The notes under the pieces are model-generated. The model saw nothing but the letters and a program-made list of their open reading frames with translations. It ran no database searches and was not told where the DNA came from. Below are positions 50,315-60,538 of a stretch of DNA of 64,000 nt, in pieces (position 1 is the stretch's first letter; the number at the start of each line of letters is the position of its first letter). Both the position numbers and the translations under genes were made by a program. Source of the stretch: Phycomyces nitens (taxonomy: Eukaryota; Mucoromycota; Mucoromycetes; Mucorales; Phycomycetaceae); assembly GCA_022702545.1 (NCBI GenBank), contig JAHRBC010000004.1, forward strand, positions 5,920,001 to 5,984,000, in the 5' to 3' direction.

Positions 50315-53300
50315 TCATTCGGTGTAGCTTTTTCCAGAGTGGAATCTTTGAAGGAAATAAACGTATGCCTCACCAATAGGAGGGTTCGGTGCAATGGCAA
50401 CCTTGTTGTCATTGAATAATACCCACTCGCCTTCTTTACGGACATGGGCCACATAATGTCCACAGTGCACAGATGTGCCCTTGTGAGAGACAAAAGACTT
50501 TACTCTATAATCAAAAGGTGGTGTGGCATCTGAAACAAAGCATACAAACCACCTCGTTGAGAACATGTCTTTACACAATAATGCAATACATTACCTCCTG
50601 GAATCGAAGGCTCATTTGAAGGGCCAGACGATCCAGTTTCACCTGCATCACCGGGATGATTAAAGAGCCAATCCAAAGCACGCTCTGTTGAGTTATTCTA
50701 TGGTAAAAAAAAAGTCGTTAGATAAAATACAGAGTTTATCGTTGTATAAGTTATCAGCTCACAGTTTCTTTTAATGCCTTTTTGGCCTGGGCAGGAGTGA
50801 AGCCCATATCACACAATGTCGCAATCTGATCGTCAGTTGGACCAGAAGAAGGTGCAGAGGCAGTAAGAGGAGCATCAATGTCTACAAGTAAAGACATAGG
50901 GTCATCGTTAGGCGGTCTTGGCTCTATATTCACACACATATATATGTATATATTTACCTGGATCATCCATGTGCTCAAAGATCCAGTTCATTGCCACTTC
51001 AGCACCATTGTTTCCAGTATTTATCAGTGCCTTTTGACAACGGGCCTCGGGGAAGCCCATGCTCATGAGTTGCTCCACTGCAGACTGATCAAAGGAAGGT
51101 ACTAATAATTGCTTGTCAGAAATATAGTATCTTGACTGTAATGCCTGTATGTGGCAATTGTATACCTTCTGCAGGTATTTCATCCTCTGGAAGGATATCC
51201 TCTCCTGGCTGCTGACCAGTACCAAGGTATTTGTCAAGATTGATAGGTTCCTTTGGGAAAGTGATTTTTACATCTGCAATTTATAAATGTCAGACTTGTT
51301 TCTGAAATATCATCATTCTCACTAACCCAACTTTCTAGGAACCCAGTCGACAAAGGCAAATCTGCGAGCATGAATAACCAAAACATCAGGGAATGTGTTA
51401 AACTTGACCGACCTATTCAATTGATTAGTCATGAATATATCTTTAGAGGTGCATTGACGGCTTACTTGAATGCGGTAGTCTTTTCCTTACAATGAGGACA
51501 GTTATAGCCTTCTACAGTCTCCTCTTGTACGAATCTGTCCAGGCATTCATAAAACCCAACTGGCTCATAAAGTGCCTTTGACTCTTCTTCTCCGATTTTC
51601 TTGGCTGGGACATTGACCGAAATGCTACTGCTAGGGTCAATTTGATAACGAATCTTTTTACATTTGCCACACTGTAAACGTTGTTCTAAAGAGAAATCAA
51701 ATGTCTGAGTAGGATCCTGGTCCTTATTAGTGTGTTCTTTTTGCGACACTGTCTTGCAAAACAGTTGAAAGAATTCATAGGCATCCTGTTGACGCATCGA
51801 TGCAAACTCTTCGTGGCTCTTTCCAAAGAGTGTCTTGAACATTCCGGGAGCAATTCCTTCTTGACTCAAGGCACCGTTTTCTGTGGTCGAAGGTATAGGA
51901 AGAGAGTAATTTCCAGACAAAAGACCGTCGGCTAATTTGTGAAGTTGACAATCCCAGCAGTTTGCGGGATCATTTTGACAGGAAGAAGCATGGTCTTGTA
52001 ACTGAGTGAAATACCGATCTTGAAAGGTGTTTATATCAAATACAGCTTGGATCATGGAAGCCATATAACAGCTATTGTTTTGTTTTTTATTATTAATAAT
52101 CAGATATGAGTGGGTCAGTAGAAAATGGTCGAAAATGTACCTGTTTCCCAAGTTCTTTAATCCAGTGTATCCTGGACCAAACTTGGGCTCCAATTGTTTG
52201 CCGTCCTCGGTTGTCATACTGAAATCAAACTTCATGTTTTGTTCCAATTGCTAATAAATCCAAATTAGACGTGTGCTTTTGTAATATCGTGCTTTCTTAC
52301 AAGTTCAGTCATGCTCTTTTCTGTTTTCAATTGCTGAGAAACATTTATACCCCAATTGGCCAGATGAGTAGCAAGATCATTATCCAACTTGGCATCATTG
52401 CAGGTATAACAGTAGATATCTGGCGAGAATATATATATATATATAAAGGTTAAAACATATATTCCTGATAAAGTCCAAGAGGTCGTACCTGCTGTTCCTT
52501 CAGGTGTGATTGTTCCAAGCTTGCATGAAACTCCATGGCCTGTCTTTTCAAAATGTTCGATTCCATGGTTGTTTCCACCAGATCCGTCATATTGTTTTCT
52601 GCCGCAGTGAAGAGTACCGCACGTAAGACAAAGCCAGAGGTTCTCTTTGAGATCACATTCTAGGCAGTGTGCAAGATCCTGTGCTTCCAGTTTCTTGGGA
52701 GGATCCTGCGCAAGACAAAGTGTATGCTCACACGGGTAGATTTCCTCTTCCCAGGCCTTGACCTCGGACTGCTTAGCCGATGACAAGGTCGCGAGAATAG
52801 CCTCGACAATTGTGTTCAACTAGTTACTTTATTAACCACTATTCAACCCTTTAATTAACTCGTATTTTTTTTTTACCTCTGGAGTGGCATCCTTGGGGAC
52901 TTGTACTCCTGGACAGGCACGACAGCGGACTTTTGTGAGGAACTCGTATTTGATTGTCTCGCTGTCTGGGACAATCGCAAGTTTGCTAATCTTTTGAGGG
53001 GGAGGGGATCCATCCTCAGCCTAGGATGAGATATTAATGATATATTCCAGGGCAATTATGATGATTACCCTCTTTGGTTTCTCAGAGACGATTCGGCGGC
53101 GAATGTTGACGGCTAAGGGGTGGCGATTTGTATTGTAATGAGAATTGGCATGGCATTGTTCAGTTTCTGCGCAGCCTCCATTGAAACATGTGAGACAAAC
53201 ATCAATGCCACCCAAGCCATCCTAGCATGGAGAGTTGAAAAAAGAAGCTTTGGATATTTTTTATTGTGCTTATTAGCTTACTTGAGACTCAAAGCACTGG

Positions 53301-53377
53301 GTGCATTCTTCTTTGTGAACCTGCGTATAGGCAGATGGTGCCTTGAATGAAGTATTTTTGATGTGGGTACACGCCAT
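50315..53377 (-). CDS. UBP14: Ubiquitin carboxyl-terminal hydrolase, USP5/Ubp14 type
   Basis: Disassembles free polyubiquitin chains. Thirteen exons: 53282-53377, 53069-53221, 52877-53020, 52489-52819, 52301-52419, 52141-52250, 51466-52071, 51327-51412, 51166-51273, 50958-51101, 50763-50923, 50595-50697, 50315-50529; 791 aa (yeast Ubp14 781). An N-terminal Cys/His cluster (ACTHI...CTQCF...CLTCFNGGC) and the ZnF-UBP domain (CLECDLKENLWLCLTCGTLHCGR) precede the catalytic Cys box GLKNLGNSCYMASM (Cys about 319, split by an intron). Two UBA domains follow (SMGFPEARCQKALI, DMGFTPAQAKKAL). The His box is HCGHYVAHV (His about 745). All junctions keep frame. Confidence 0.93.
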
Positions 53378-53549
53378 TGGATGTCAATAGAGATGAACAC
53401 GAAAGAGCGCGTTTTATTGAAAGTAAAGAGAGCTGACGATTTTTTTTTTAATAAAATATATATGTGTATTTGATGTCCATATTGTCATGACAAATCAGTC
53501 ACGCAATGCAAATGGTCCCCGTGTGGGCAATGAAGATATATGTATCTAT

Positions 53550-54660
53550 CTATGATGTCAATCTGTCTTTAAGGTGCTGTGTATTTTGTCTGACAACATC
53601 ATCCAGGATCTTGTGGATCTGCATACAGCCCTCTGTAGCCAATTCAGTTACACTTGCCAGCTTCTCGATATGTAGACGAGACTCCATCTATTAACACAGA
53701 TGTTTGAATTAAAGGGAAAAAAAGTAACAAGACACTCCTCAATTTTACCTCCAAAAGGTTCACTTTTCCAGTTCTTGGGAGTATCGCTACTGTCAATTCA
53801 GGTGTGTCCGCAGATTCCTCAAGACTGTTCAGATCTAGAACAAAATCTATTAGATACCTTGCCATTTCCCATCATATATATATACATATACATACCCAGT
53901 ACAGGAACCTTATCAATACATCCAGCAGAACATGCACACACATAGTCCAGCATTGGGATACCGGCATCAATCAATGCCAATGTGGCAGCATTGATACAGC
54001 TTTGAAGCAATCCTTATCCCCATAATCTCATTAGAACCAACTTACAAACTGTATGCTTATCCACTCACCACCGTCGTGCTGGAAGATCTGAAGGTAAATG
54101 TCGATTTGTGAACGAGGGAATTGACTAGTGAGAATAACGGGCTCAAAGGTCTGTCTAATGAATGTTGCTACTTCAAGGGAGCGCCTAATGATTTGTTTAG
54201 TAAGCTAATTATTAGACAAATTATCACTCACTTGTCATTCTTTGATCGCTTCTTTCGTTCGCTTGTACTAAAAGGAGCAACATTGAATTCAACATTGATA
54301 AGTGCACGATCGGCAAGTGCTTGCATCCGATGACGCACCTATAGAAAACATGAGTAACAGTTGTTGGAAGGCTTGATGATCTACCTCTCGTGGACCATAT
54401 ACAGCAGCCAGACACTTTGTGTTTCCCTGTTCAATATATGCAGATCCATCCGATTGACTAAAGACCGAGGTCTTGGCTGTGATCTTTCTTAATTCGTTTG
54501 CGCGGCGACCATCGATACGCAGACCTGTCAAATAATGTCAGTCAATACGGTCTTTTTAACATACACCTTACCTTCAGGTGTCAAGAGTTCAATACGCGAC
54601 TATATCGTAGATTTTGTGAGTAATGATCCCCCACAAAAGATTATATGGCGTCCATACCAT
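53550..54660 (-). CDS. RRP41: RNA exosome core subunit Rrp41/Ski6 (RNase PH-like)
   Basis: Ring subunit of the nuclear and cytoplasmic exosome, 244 aa (yeast Ski6 246). Exons: 54658-54660, 54572-54599, 54385-54524, 54232-54338, 54069-54184, 53896-54012, 53749-53834, 53550-53687. The first coding exon is only the ATG. Splicing gives MSRIELLTPEGLRIDGRR, the typical family N-terminus, so the placement is well supported. Other blocks are SAYIEQGNTKCLAAVYGPRE, FSTSERKKR, IDIYLQIFQHDGG and GIPMLDYVCACSAG. Eukaryotic Rrp41 is structural rather than catalytic. It lies 172 bp downstream of the UBP14 start, on the same strand. Confidence 0.92.
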
Positions 54661-54808
54661 GATAATGACTCGATGAGTAGATACAATGAAAGTGTTTTCG
54701 GGGAACCAATAGCTACAAACACAATGCAAAGGGTGGCTTATATCGTGCTTTTAATGCTTCTCTAGCATAGTAGCCTCCGCACTTTTCTCTTACTCATCTC
54801 CTGAACAA
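54661..54808. promoter_or_regulatory. Bidirectional promoter, RRP41 / ARB1
   Basis: Only 148 bp lie between the two divergent ATGs, so both transcripts must start within it. It contains a TATATC stretch near 54739 and CT-rich sequence near 54780-54800. No specific factor site is claimed. Confidence 0.65.
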
Positions 54809-56247
54809 ATGGACCTGGCTGACAAAGACATTAACGAAAGAGTCAAGTTTGTGTAAGTAGAAAAATGGCAAATGTTTCTTAATAGCGTATTGACGTCAAG
54901 TATAGCGAAGATATCTTGGCAGCTTCCAATGAAGAATCTGACGTTGAAGAGGATTCCACCGAAAATGTTCCTCCAGAACAGGACAATATGCCCACCAACC
55001 TATCTACGCCCGTAAGCCTTAGACAGGAAGAATCAACCGAGAAGAAGAAGAAAAAGAAGAAGAAGAAGAAGTCCAAGTCTGCAAATCTCCCTGAAGCTGG
55101 TACAGAACTCAAGGATGATTATCAGGAAAAATATACAGAAGATCCTGTAGACGATCCGTTTGACCCGTAAGTACAGACATATATATATATATAAATATAT
55201 ATATAAATATATATATAAATATATATCAGCCAGATACTTTATACTTAATAGCTATCCATTGCAAGCTCACTATCTATCTCAGAACGCGTTGGAAATGCAC
55301 TATGGAAGTACCGCAAGAACCACAAGTTTTCTGAAGAGAAAAAGGCCATCTTTGACAACTACTTGCGATTTGGTGGAATTGAGACTGGTCCCAATGCATT
55401 CCAGGGTCGCTCGACAAGTGCAGATACCCCCAACGATCCTGATGCTGAACAAGATTTTGAGGCTGCCAAGATCTCGACAGATCAAGTTCCTGATATTGAG
55501 GATGAGGACTCGGACATGGTAGTCGATTTTACAGAAGTTGTCCAGGTCTATCTTGGAAACACCTTTGTACGCCAGAGTAGATTTATAGCTCTCCAGGACT
55601 TCCACGATGCTCCTCTCCTGATCGATGCTTTCCTCAGATATCTACAAATTCGTAATGTATGCCCAGAATACAGTGAAGATATCGAAAAAGCTCGTGTTAT
55701 CTGCGCACAAGCCAAGATTGAGCTGCCCGCATGCAAACGCGTCTCAAATCTCTTGCCTGGAAACTTTAACAAGGCCTGCAGTGTACTGTTTGAAGGTGAA
55801 CTCAAGGCTGCCGTGTCGATGGACATGTCATGGGCTGGAGGCAATTCCAAAACCCAGGATTTGATTGACGACTTTTTAAACGACTCTGTTGGAATGTCTA
55901 CTGTCGAGGCCCGTGCCTATGTCCACCCCTTTATTAAGAATATCACAAAGGCTCATGTGGTTGACCGTCGGTACCAAATCCTTGTCAAGATAGAGAGTAT
56001 CGGGTCTGTTCCTGAAGATGCCAAGGATACCGACTTTATTTCTGTCACTCTTAAAGACTATGATAATGAGGACAGATTTGAAGTAAAGTTGGAAAAGAGT
56101 ATTGTGAAAGAGCTCTTGCCAAACATGGTCATGACCGCCACTTTACTCAAGCTGGACTGTGGCCAATGGTACCTTGATCGAGCCTCTCTAGTGATGCCAA
56201 CATTTTATATGAAAGATGAGTGTGCGGATACTGATGAATATGAATAA
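54809..56247 (+). CDS. ARB1: Arb1-like Argonaute siRNA chaperone complex subunit
   Basis: In fission yeast Arb1 works with Arb2 and Ago1 in the ARC complex, which holds duplex siRNA during RNAi-directed heterochromatin formation. Exons 54809-54852, 54906-55166 and 55266-56247 give 428 aa. The N-terminus is acidic, with a Lys run (KKKKKKKKKK, about residues 58-67) like a nuclear signal. The family core starts at ERVGNALWKYRKNHKFSEE and NYLRFGGIETGP, then VVDFTEVVQVYLGNTF and NVCPEYSEDIEKAR. Two acceptors compete at intron 2; only the one at 55265 keeps the frame with the core. The intron holds a TA-rich repeat (55180-55228). Confidence 0.8.
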
Positions 56248-56279
56248 ATGTAGCTTTAATTGTATGTAACTTAGAACCA

Positions 56280-57494
56280 TCATGATCTGATCTTATTCTC
56301 AAATTCCTTTCTAATTGCGATAATTCCCTTCTTTTTTTGATAATCCTTAAATCGCTCGGGATCTTCTTGAATCATATTCTCTAGCCATTCAATATAATCA
56401 CTTGTCTTTTCGTATCTCTTCCAAAGGGTCCTGCCTTTCTTTTTATCCTGTGACATTAGTGTAAAGGTTGTCACTTCTCTGTATTCACGGAACTGCAGGT
56501 ATTCCTCGTCCTTGATCTTCAATTGAAAATCTTTTCCGCCCTTCTTACAGCGCACAACGACCCCCTCCACCTGTCTATCCAGGAACCTGTGAGTATCCTG
56601 CATTTCTTGACACATGTCCTTGACACTCTGTATGTTTGGTAGCTGTACATATTCTGGAGGAAAGAGTCCAAAAGCGATTGCAACTTGGCGAACTGTGTCT
56701 ATGGGAATAGTGTGGTACTCCATAGTATTGTAGTTGATTCCATGTAGATAAAGGCCACGATTGGAAGGTTCGTACTCCAAGACATGTTCTTCAAAAGCAT
56801 CATCGCACAACTAATCCCAAATAAAATAAGCATCTTTATCCTTGTCGACTTTCTTTTTCTTTTTATTTCATACCTCTGCTACCAATGTTATATTCTTGGG
56901 GTATATCCAGCTTGCCAAATTTCTTTCTGTCATGTTTACAGACGCAAGATGCTTAAGAAGCCAATTGTACCCAACACCTGCATGTGCAGTTTTTTCGTCT
57001 TGAGTTTTAGGGATCGAATGCTTGGAAGACACAACAACACTCGAATCTGAAAGAGCAGAGATGAGGATAATGCATCCATTCTCTTTAAGTGTAACATCAT
57101 AAGGTCCCTCTGTTTCTGCTTGCAAGGTTTCCCACTAGAAATATTGAATTATGAGCCATGACTTGATTGATATTCGATCGCTTACCTGTGTTTCAGTTGT
57201 TTCTCCAACATTGAAGAATTTGTCATAGCCTCTCATTACAACCCGGTTGATACCATTCTCATTTACAGTGAATAGACCGCGTGCTTTAGAGGGCAGTATG
57301 TCTCCGTGAGATTTGTATATCTTTTCTTCAACTCTCCATGATTTCACCGCAGTCCCGTCCCTTGTGGTATAGTCTACTATTCTCTGTTGCTTTTTGAAAG
57401 TATCTTTTAATTGAAAGAACTCCCGGATTCTGGCATCGTCTTGAGTGGTGTCAATATTTGATTCTGACAAGGGAATAAGGTGAAATGCTTCCAT
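56280..57494 (-). CDS. TRL1: tRNA ligase adenylyltransferase domain protein (Trl1 N-terminal ligase only)
   Basis: Seals tRNA halves after intron removal through an enzyme-AMP intermediate. Exons 57186-57494, 56874-57134 and 56280-56810 give 366 aa. Family blocks: RGLFTVNENGINRVVMRGYD (about residues 71-90), the nucleotidyl-transfer motif TLKENG with predicted AMP-linked Lys120, VVVSSKHS, VEGVVVRCKK and QLKIKDEEYLQFREYRE. Yeast Trl1 (about 827 aa) continues into kinase and cyclic phosphodiesterase domains; none are present here before or after the stop. The stop lies 32 bp from the convergent ARB1 stop. End-healing activities must come from another gene if this is functional. Confidence 0.82.
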
Positions 57495-58136
57495 TGGGAA
57501 ATTAAGTGGCTGTACGAGAGATAAATATTAAGATATTTTGCATTGATGGAATTTATAGACTTTGATTACTTTGTGGAACAAGGTATTTTACTGCGGCTAA
57601 TGGCGCAGTTTGTCATTTTTGGACAGTCGACATTATACTAGTCGTGCCATAACATATATATATATAACAATAAAGCTTATTTGACTGAGTATACACAAGA
57701 GAGTCCTATTTATAATGAGTCATTATGATGGTTCAGTGCCCATAATTATCAAACAAACTGCCACTCAATTTAAAAGGGCAGGAGAAATATTATCCATATA
57801 ATATACGCGCCAACTCATTTGATCTCGGTCTAATTGAACTTCAAAAGGATCATTTTATTCTCAACATCTTGGTCTTGTATTCTTCAACTAGAATATCCCA
57901 GGCTTTAATACTTAATATACACATATTGAAGCCTCACAGTGATATAGTCTCGATTATATGGCTCTCGAAAACATGTAACATAAATGAATAAGCACTACAG
58001 CCAAGACAAGCCACAGTTGTTCGCTTTTGTGCCTTACAATTCATAATGAGAAGAAAAAAAAATATAGATTTCAACTATAATTAATCTAGATTAACCCATC
58101 AACAATCTATTTTTATGACCAAAAGCCAACTCTTTT
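57495..58136. other. Intergenic, upstream of the tRNA ligase gene
   Basis: AT-rich, with a TATATATATATA stretch near 57654-57666. No gene seen; the proximal part is presumably the tRNA ligase promoter. Confidence 0.45.
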
Positions 58137-58412
58137 ATGGTACGTATGTATATCTAATGGCCAAATGTCTATAGGTTGCTTGACAAGATTGCTTTTTCAA
58201 TTATACGGATTGTTCTTTGAATTGTAGAATTAGAGATTGAATGACCCAATGTGTTTGACATGAAGACTAGGAGTTCTCCAAGTGCTGTACTAGGATTTTT
58301 CTTCATTTCTTTAGCCAACTGGCGTCGATCCCGCTCATTCATAATCTTTGTAGTTCCATTTCGCTTCTTCTTCTTCTTCTTCTTCTTCTTCTTCTTCTTC
58401 TTCTTCTTCTTC

Positions 58413-58444
<32 letters not shown>

Positions 58445-58620
58445 AGGCACTCCCGGTATTTCCCCATCTTCTAAACTGTCTTGCATATTGCTGGTAAATG
58501 TGTACTGGCATTTTCACAGATTTCAGCAGGTGTTTCTCCCAGAAGAATATCGCCGATTATAAAGCCTATTTAATAATCTGAAAGCTGCTTGCGTTTCTTA
58601 AAGGGTTTATCGTTAACTTG
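58137..58620 (-). pseudogene. Tc1-type transposase relic E (N-terminal half)
   Basis: Reading the minus strand from 58620: KKRKQLSDY, IGFIIGDILLGETPAEICENA (first HTH), then after the homopolymer tract NERDRRQLAKEMKKN, STALGELLVFMSNTLGHSI and STIQRTIRIIEKAI (second HTH), then a stop. It is a clearer version of relics A and D (NERNQYKLANETKKN in D). A CTT/T/A tract splits it and the DDE domain is missing. Confidence 0.7.
58364..58445 (+). repeat. (CTT)n-T25-A8 compound low-complexity tract
   Basis: CTT repeats at 58364-58412 run into T25 (58413-58437) and A8 (58438-58445), inside transposase relic E. On the minus strand the CTT repeats read as poly-Glu codons in frame with the relic. Confidence 0.9.
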
Positions 58621-58816
58621 GTCTGTTATGGAATCTGATGAGAAAAAGAGTATTTTGAAAAAGACACTGATGGGTTTATTTCCGATTTTTAATATGCAAA
58701 TTATAGGTTTCTTTTTGTTTTACGTTTACGTGTATGATTATGATTATTGTATTTGAAATACATGGCTTTTTTACATTTATCTCACTTTGGTCAAGGATAG
58801 TGCAAAGAGTTTGTCA

Positions 58817-58821
<5 letters not shown>

Positions 58822-58848
<27 letters not shown>
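58822..58848 (+). repeat. (TC)n microsatellite
   Basis: Uninterrupted CT dinucleotide run in non-coding DNA. Confidence 0.9.
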
Positions 58849-59302
58849 ACCAAAGCTTTCTTCATCTCATTGCCATTGGTTGTCCCATGGTAATGAGAAT
58901 ATGATTCCAGCATCACAATTAACCTCAACGTCATTGTGTGGTATGACTGAGTCCACAGCCTTTCCTTTCAGATCTCGATTACTCTTTGGTCTCTTTTCTT
59001 TCTGATCGAAACAAAAAAAAAGCCTTTAAATCTGTCCCATATTTCTGTAAAGAGATGTCTATATGGTCCAACGAGACTGACTGCTTGGAACAAATATATT
59101 TCATTAAACTTGCAATAAAAACCACCCTGTTGATAATCATAAATGAATTTTGTCTGTCAATCGCATTTTCCTAGAGATTGGAACAGCCGAGAACACAAAA
59201 GACATTGAGACAAACACTGGTAATCCCTCTAACAAAGAAGCAATAATAATAATATGCTGTCTAAAGTGTAGAAATTGTTTTTTTAAAGATGTTTTTATTT
59301 AT

Positions 59303-60118
59303 TTATTTTTTATTCGTCATCTCTGACGGCCACTGTGGTGGTGATGGAAACATGTCGTCAGGGACTGTTTTTGTCACGACATTGTGGAAGCGTCTTTCCA
59401 TCAACTGACAAGAATTGTTGCCCAAGTCGACACGGGCATACAAGTCAACCATTTCAAGGAATCGGTTGAACTAAAAGGACAATTAGTTTCTATTTATTAT
59501 GTTTCAAAAACAATCGACTTGGCTGGAAAACAATTTACCTCATCGCTTCTCCAACTTGGGCACTTGACATGGACGATGCGGGCACCTGGAGTCCCAGATG
59601 CCTCATCACCAGACTCGCCATCGGACATTGCTCCTTTCTGGATGAGATTGGAGCAATCCCTACCCATTGCAGCATCAATGGCAGTCTTGTTCTTGTCATA
59701 GGCGATACCACGGCGTTTGAGGTGCTATAGATCAATTGGTATTAGTATTACTCTTAAAACTAAGCTCTGATTAGAATATAAAACACAACTTACTTCACCC
59801 TCACGAGAAGACCGCCGCATCTTATTCTTTGAGGCAGCCCTCTTACTAGGACTCTGGGTCTCCAGGTGACACCGACTGCGGAAGTGTCCGTGAACCTTTT
59901 CACGGATGTCACTGTTTCGCAACCTGGGGTCGCGAGACCTTTGCACCAGGAAGGCCATTAGGTTGTCCACCAACTCTTTATTTGGGCTGTCGTTAAAGAA
60001 GACCTTGGTGTTCCACCTGGGCTTCATGTTTTTGGCCTCAATTCCAGCCAGGTCGTCTGGCCTTGAGGTATATTGGTTTGTTAGTATCTTGTAAGGGAAA
60101 TAAGAATACTGTGAAAGT
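59303..60118 (-). CDS. Hypothetical protein, 5' end unresolved
   Basis: Three in-frame, splice-linked blocks: about 59794-60118, 59539-59724 and 59303-59470 (stop). Junctions have GT-AG ends and phase 0. From the first internal ATG (60027) the product is 195 aa. The frame continues upstream to an acceptor near 60120 (LSQYSYFPYKILTNQ), with no clear first exon further out. Visible features are a basic middle (RRSSREGE), KCPSWRSDE and a Pro-rich end. No known domain was recognised. It could be a lineage-specific gene, a truncated copy or part of a transposon. Confidence 0.5.
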
Positions 60119-60538
60119 GCTAAAGAAAAATATTATGATTGTTTACATATTATTATTTAAAGTCCCTCTCATTTAATGAATGGTTGGGAAAACACTTTAG
60201 GACAGATATAATCATTACTTGATTTTCAACCAATAAATCTGGGGGTCATAAAGGACCTCCCTTGCATAAAAAAGAAGAAGTTTAATGGTTGGTTACGACT
60301 GTAGCAGTATAAATTGTATATGGTGTGTAACTATTGGATGCTTAATCCACTAGGGTAATTAGCCAGTGGTAACCAAAGATCGGCTGTGGAGTCTATATCT
60401 ATATCATGTAAATCATCAAAAACTTTTTTATCAATTTATAGACTGGGATTTTAGATGAATAAATGTTAAATGCATATTAAACTGGATTTATAGCGTTTAT
60501 TTTGCTAGTTAATAGTGATACTACGAGTATATTAGCAA
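60119..60538. other. Intergenic, no gene seen
   Basis: AT-rich gap between the hypothetical gene and the MMS22-like stop. I searched it for a first exon of the former and a last exon of the latter, and nothing convincing was found. Confidence 0.45.

Noticed and set aside
55160..55522. 120-codon plus-strand frame starting in the TA-rich intron
   Set aside because: Overlaps ARB1 exon 3 in a wrong frame; the ARB1 frame has family motifs.
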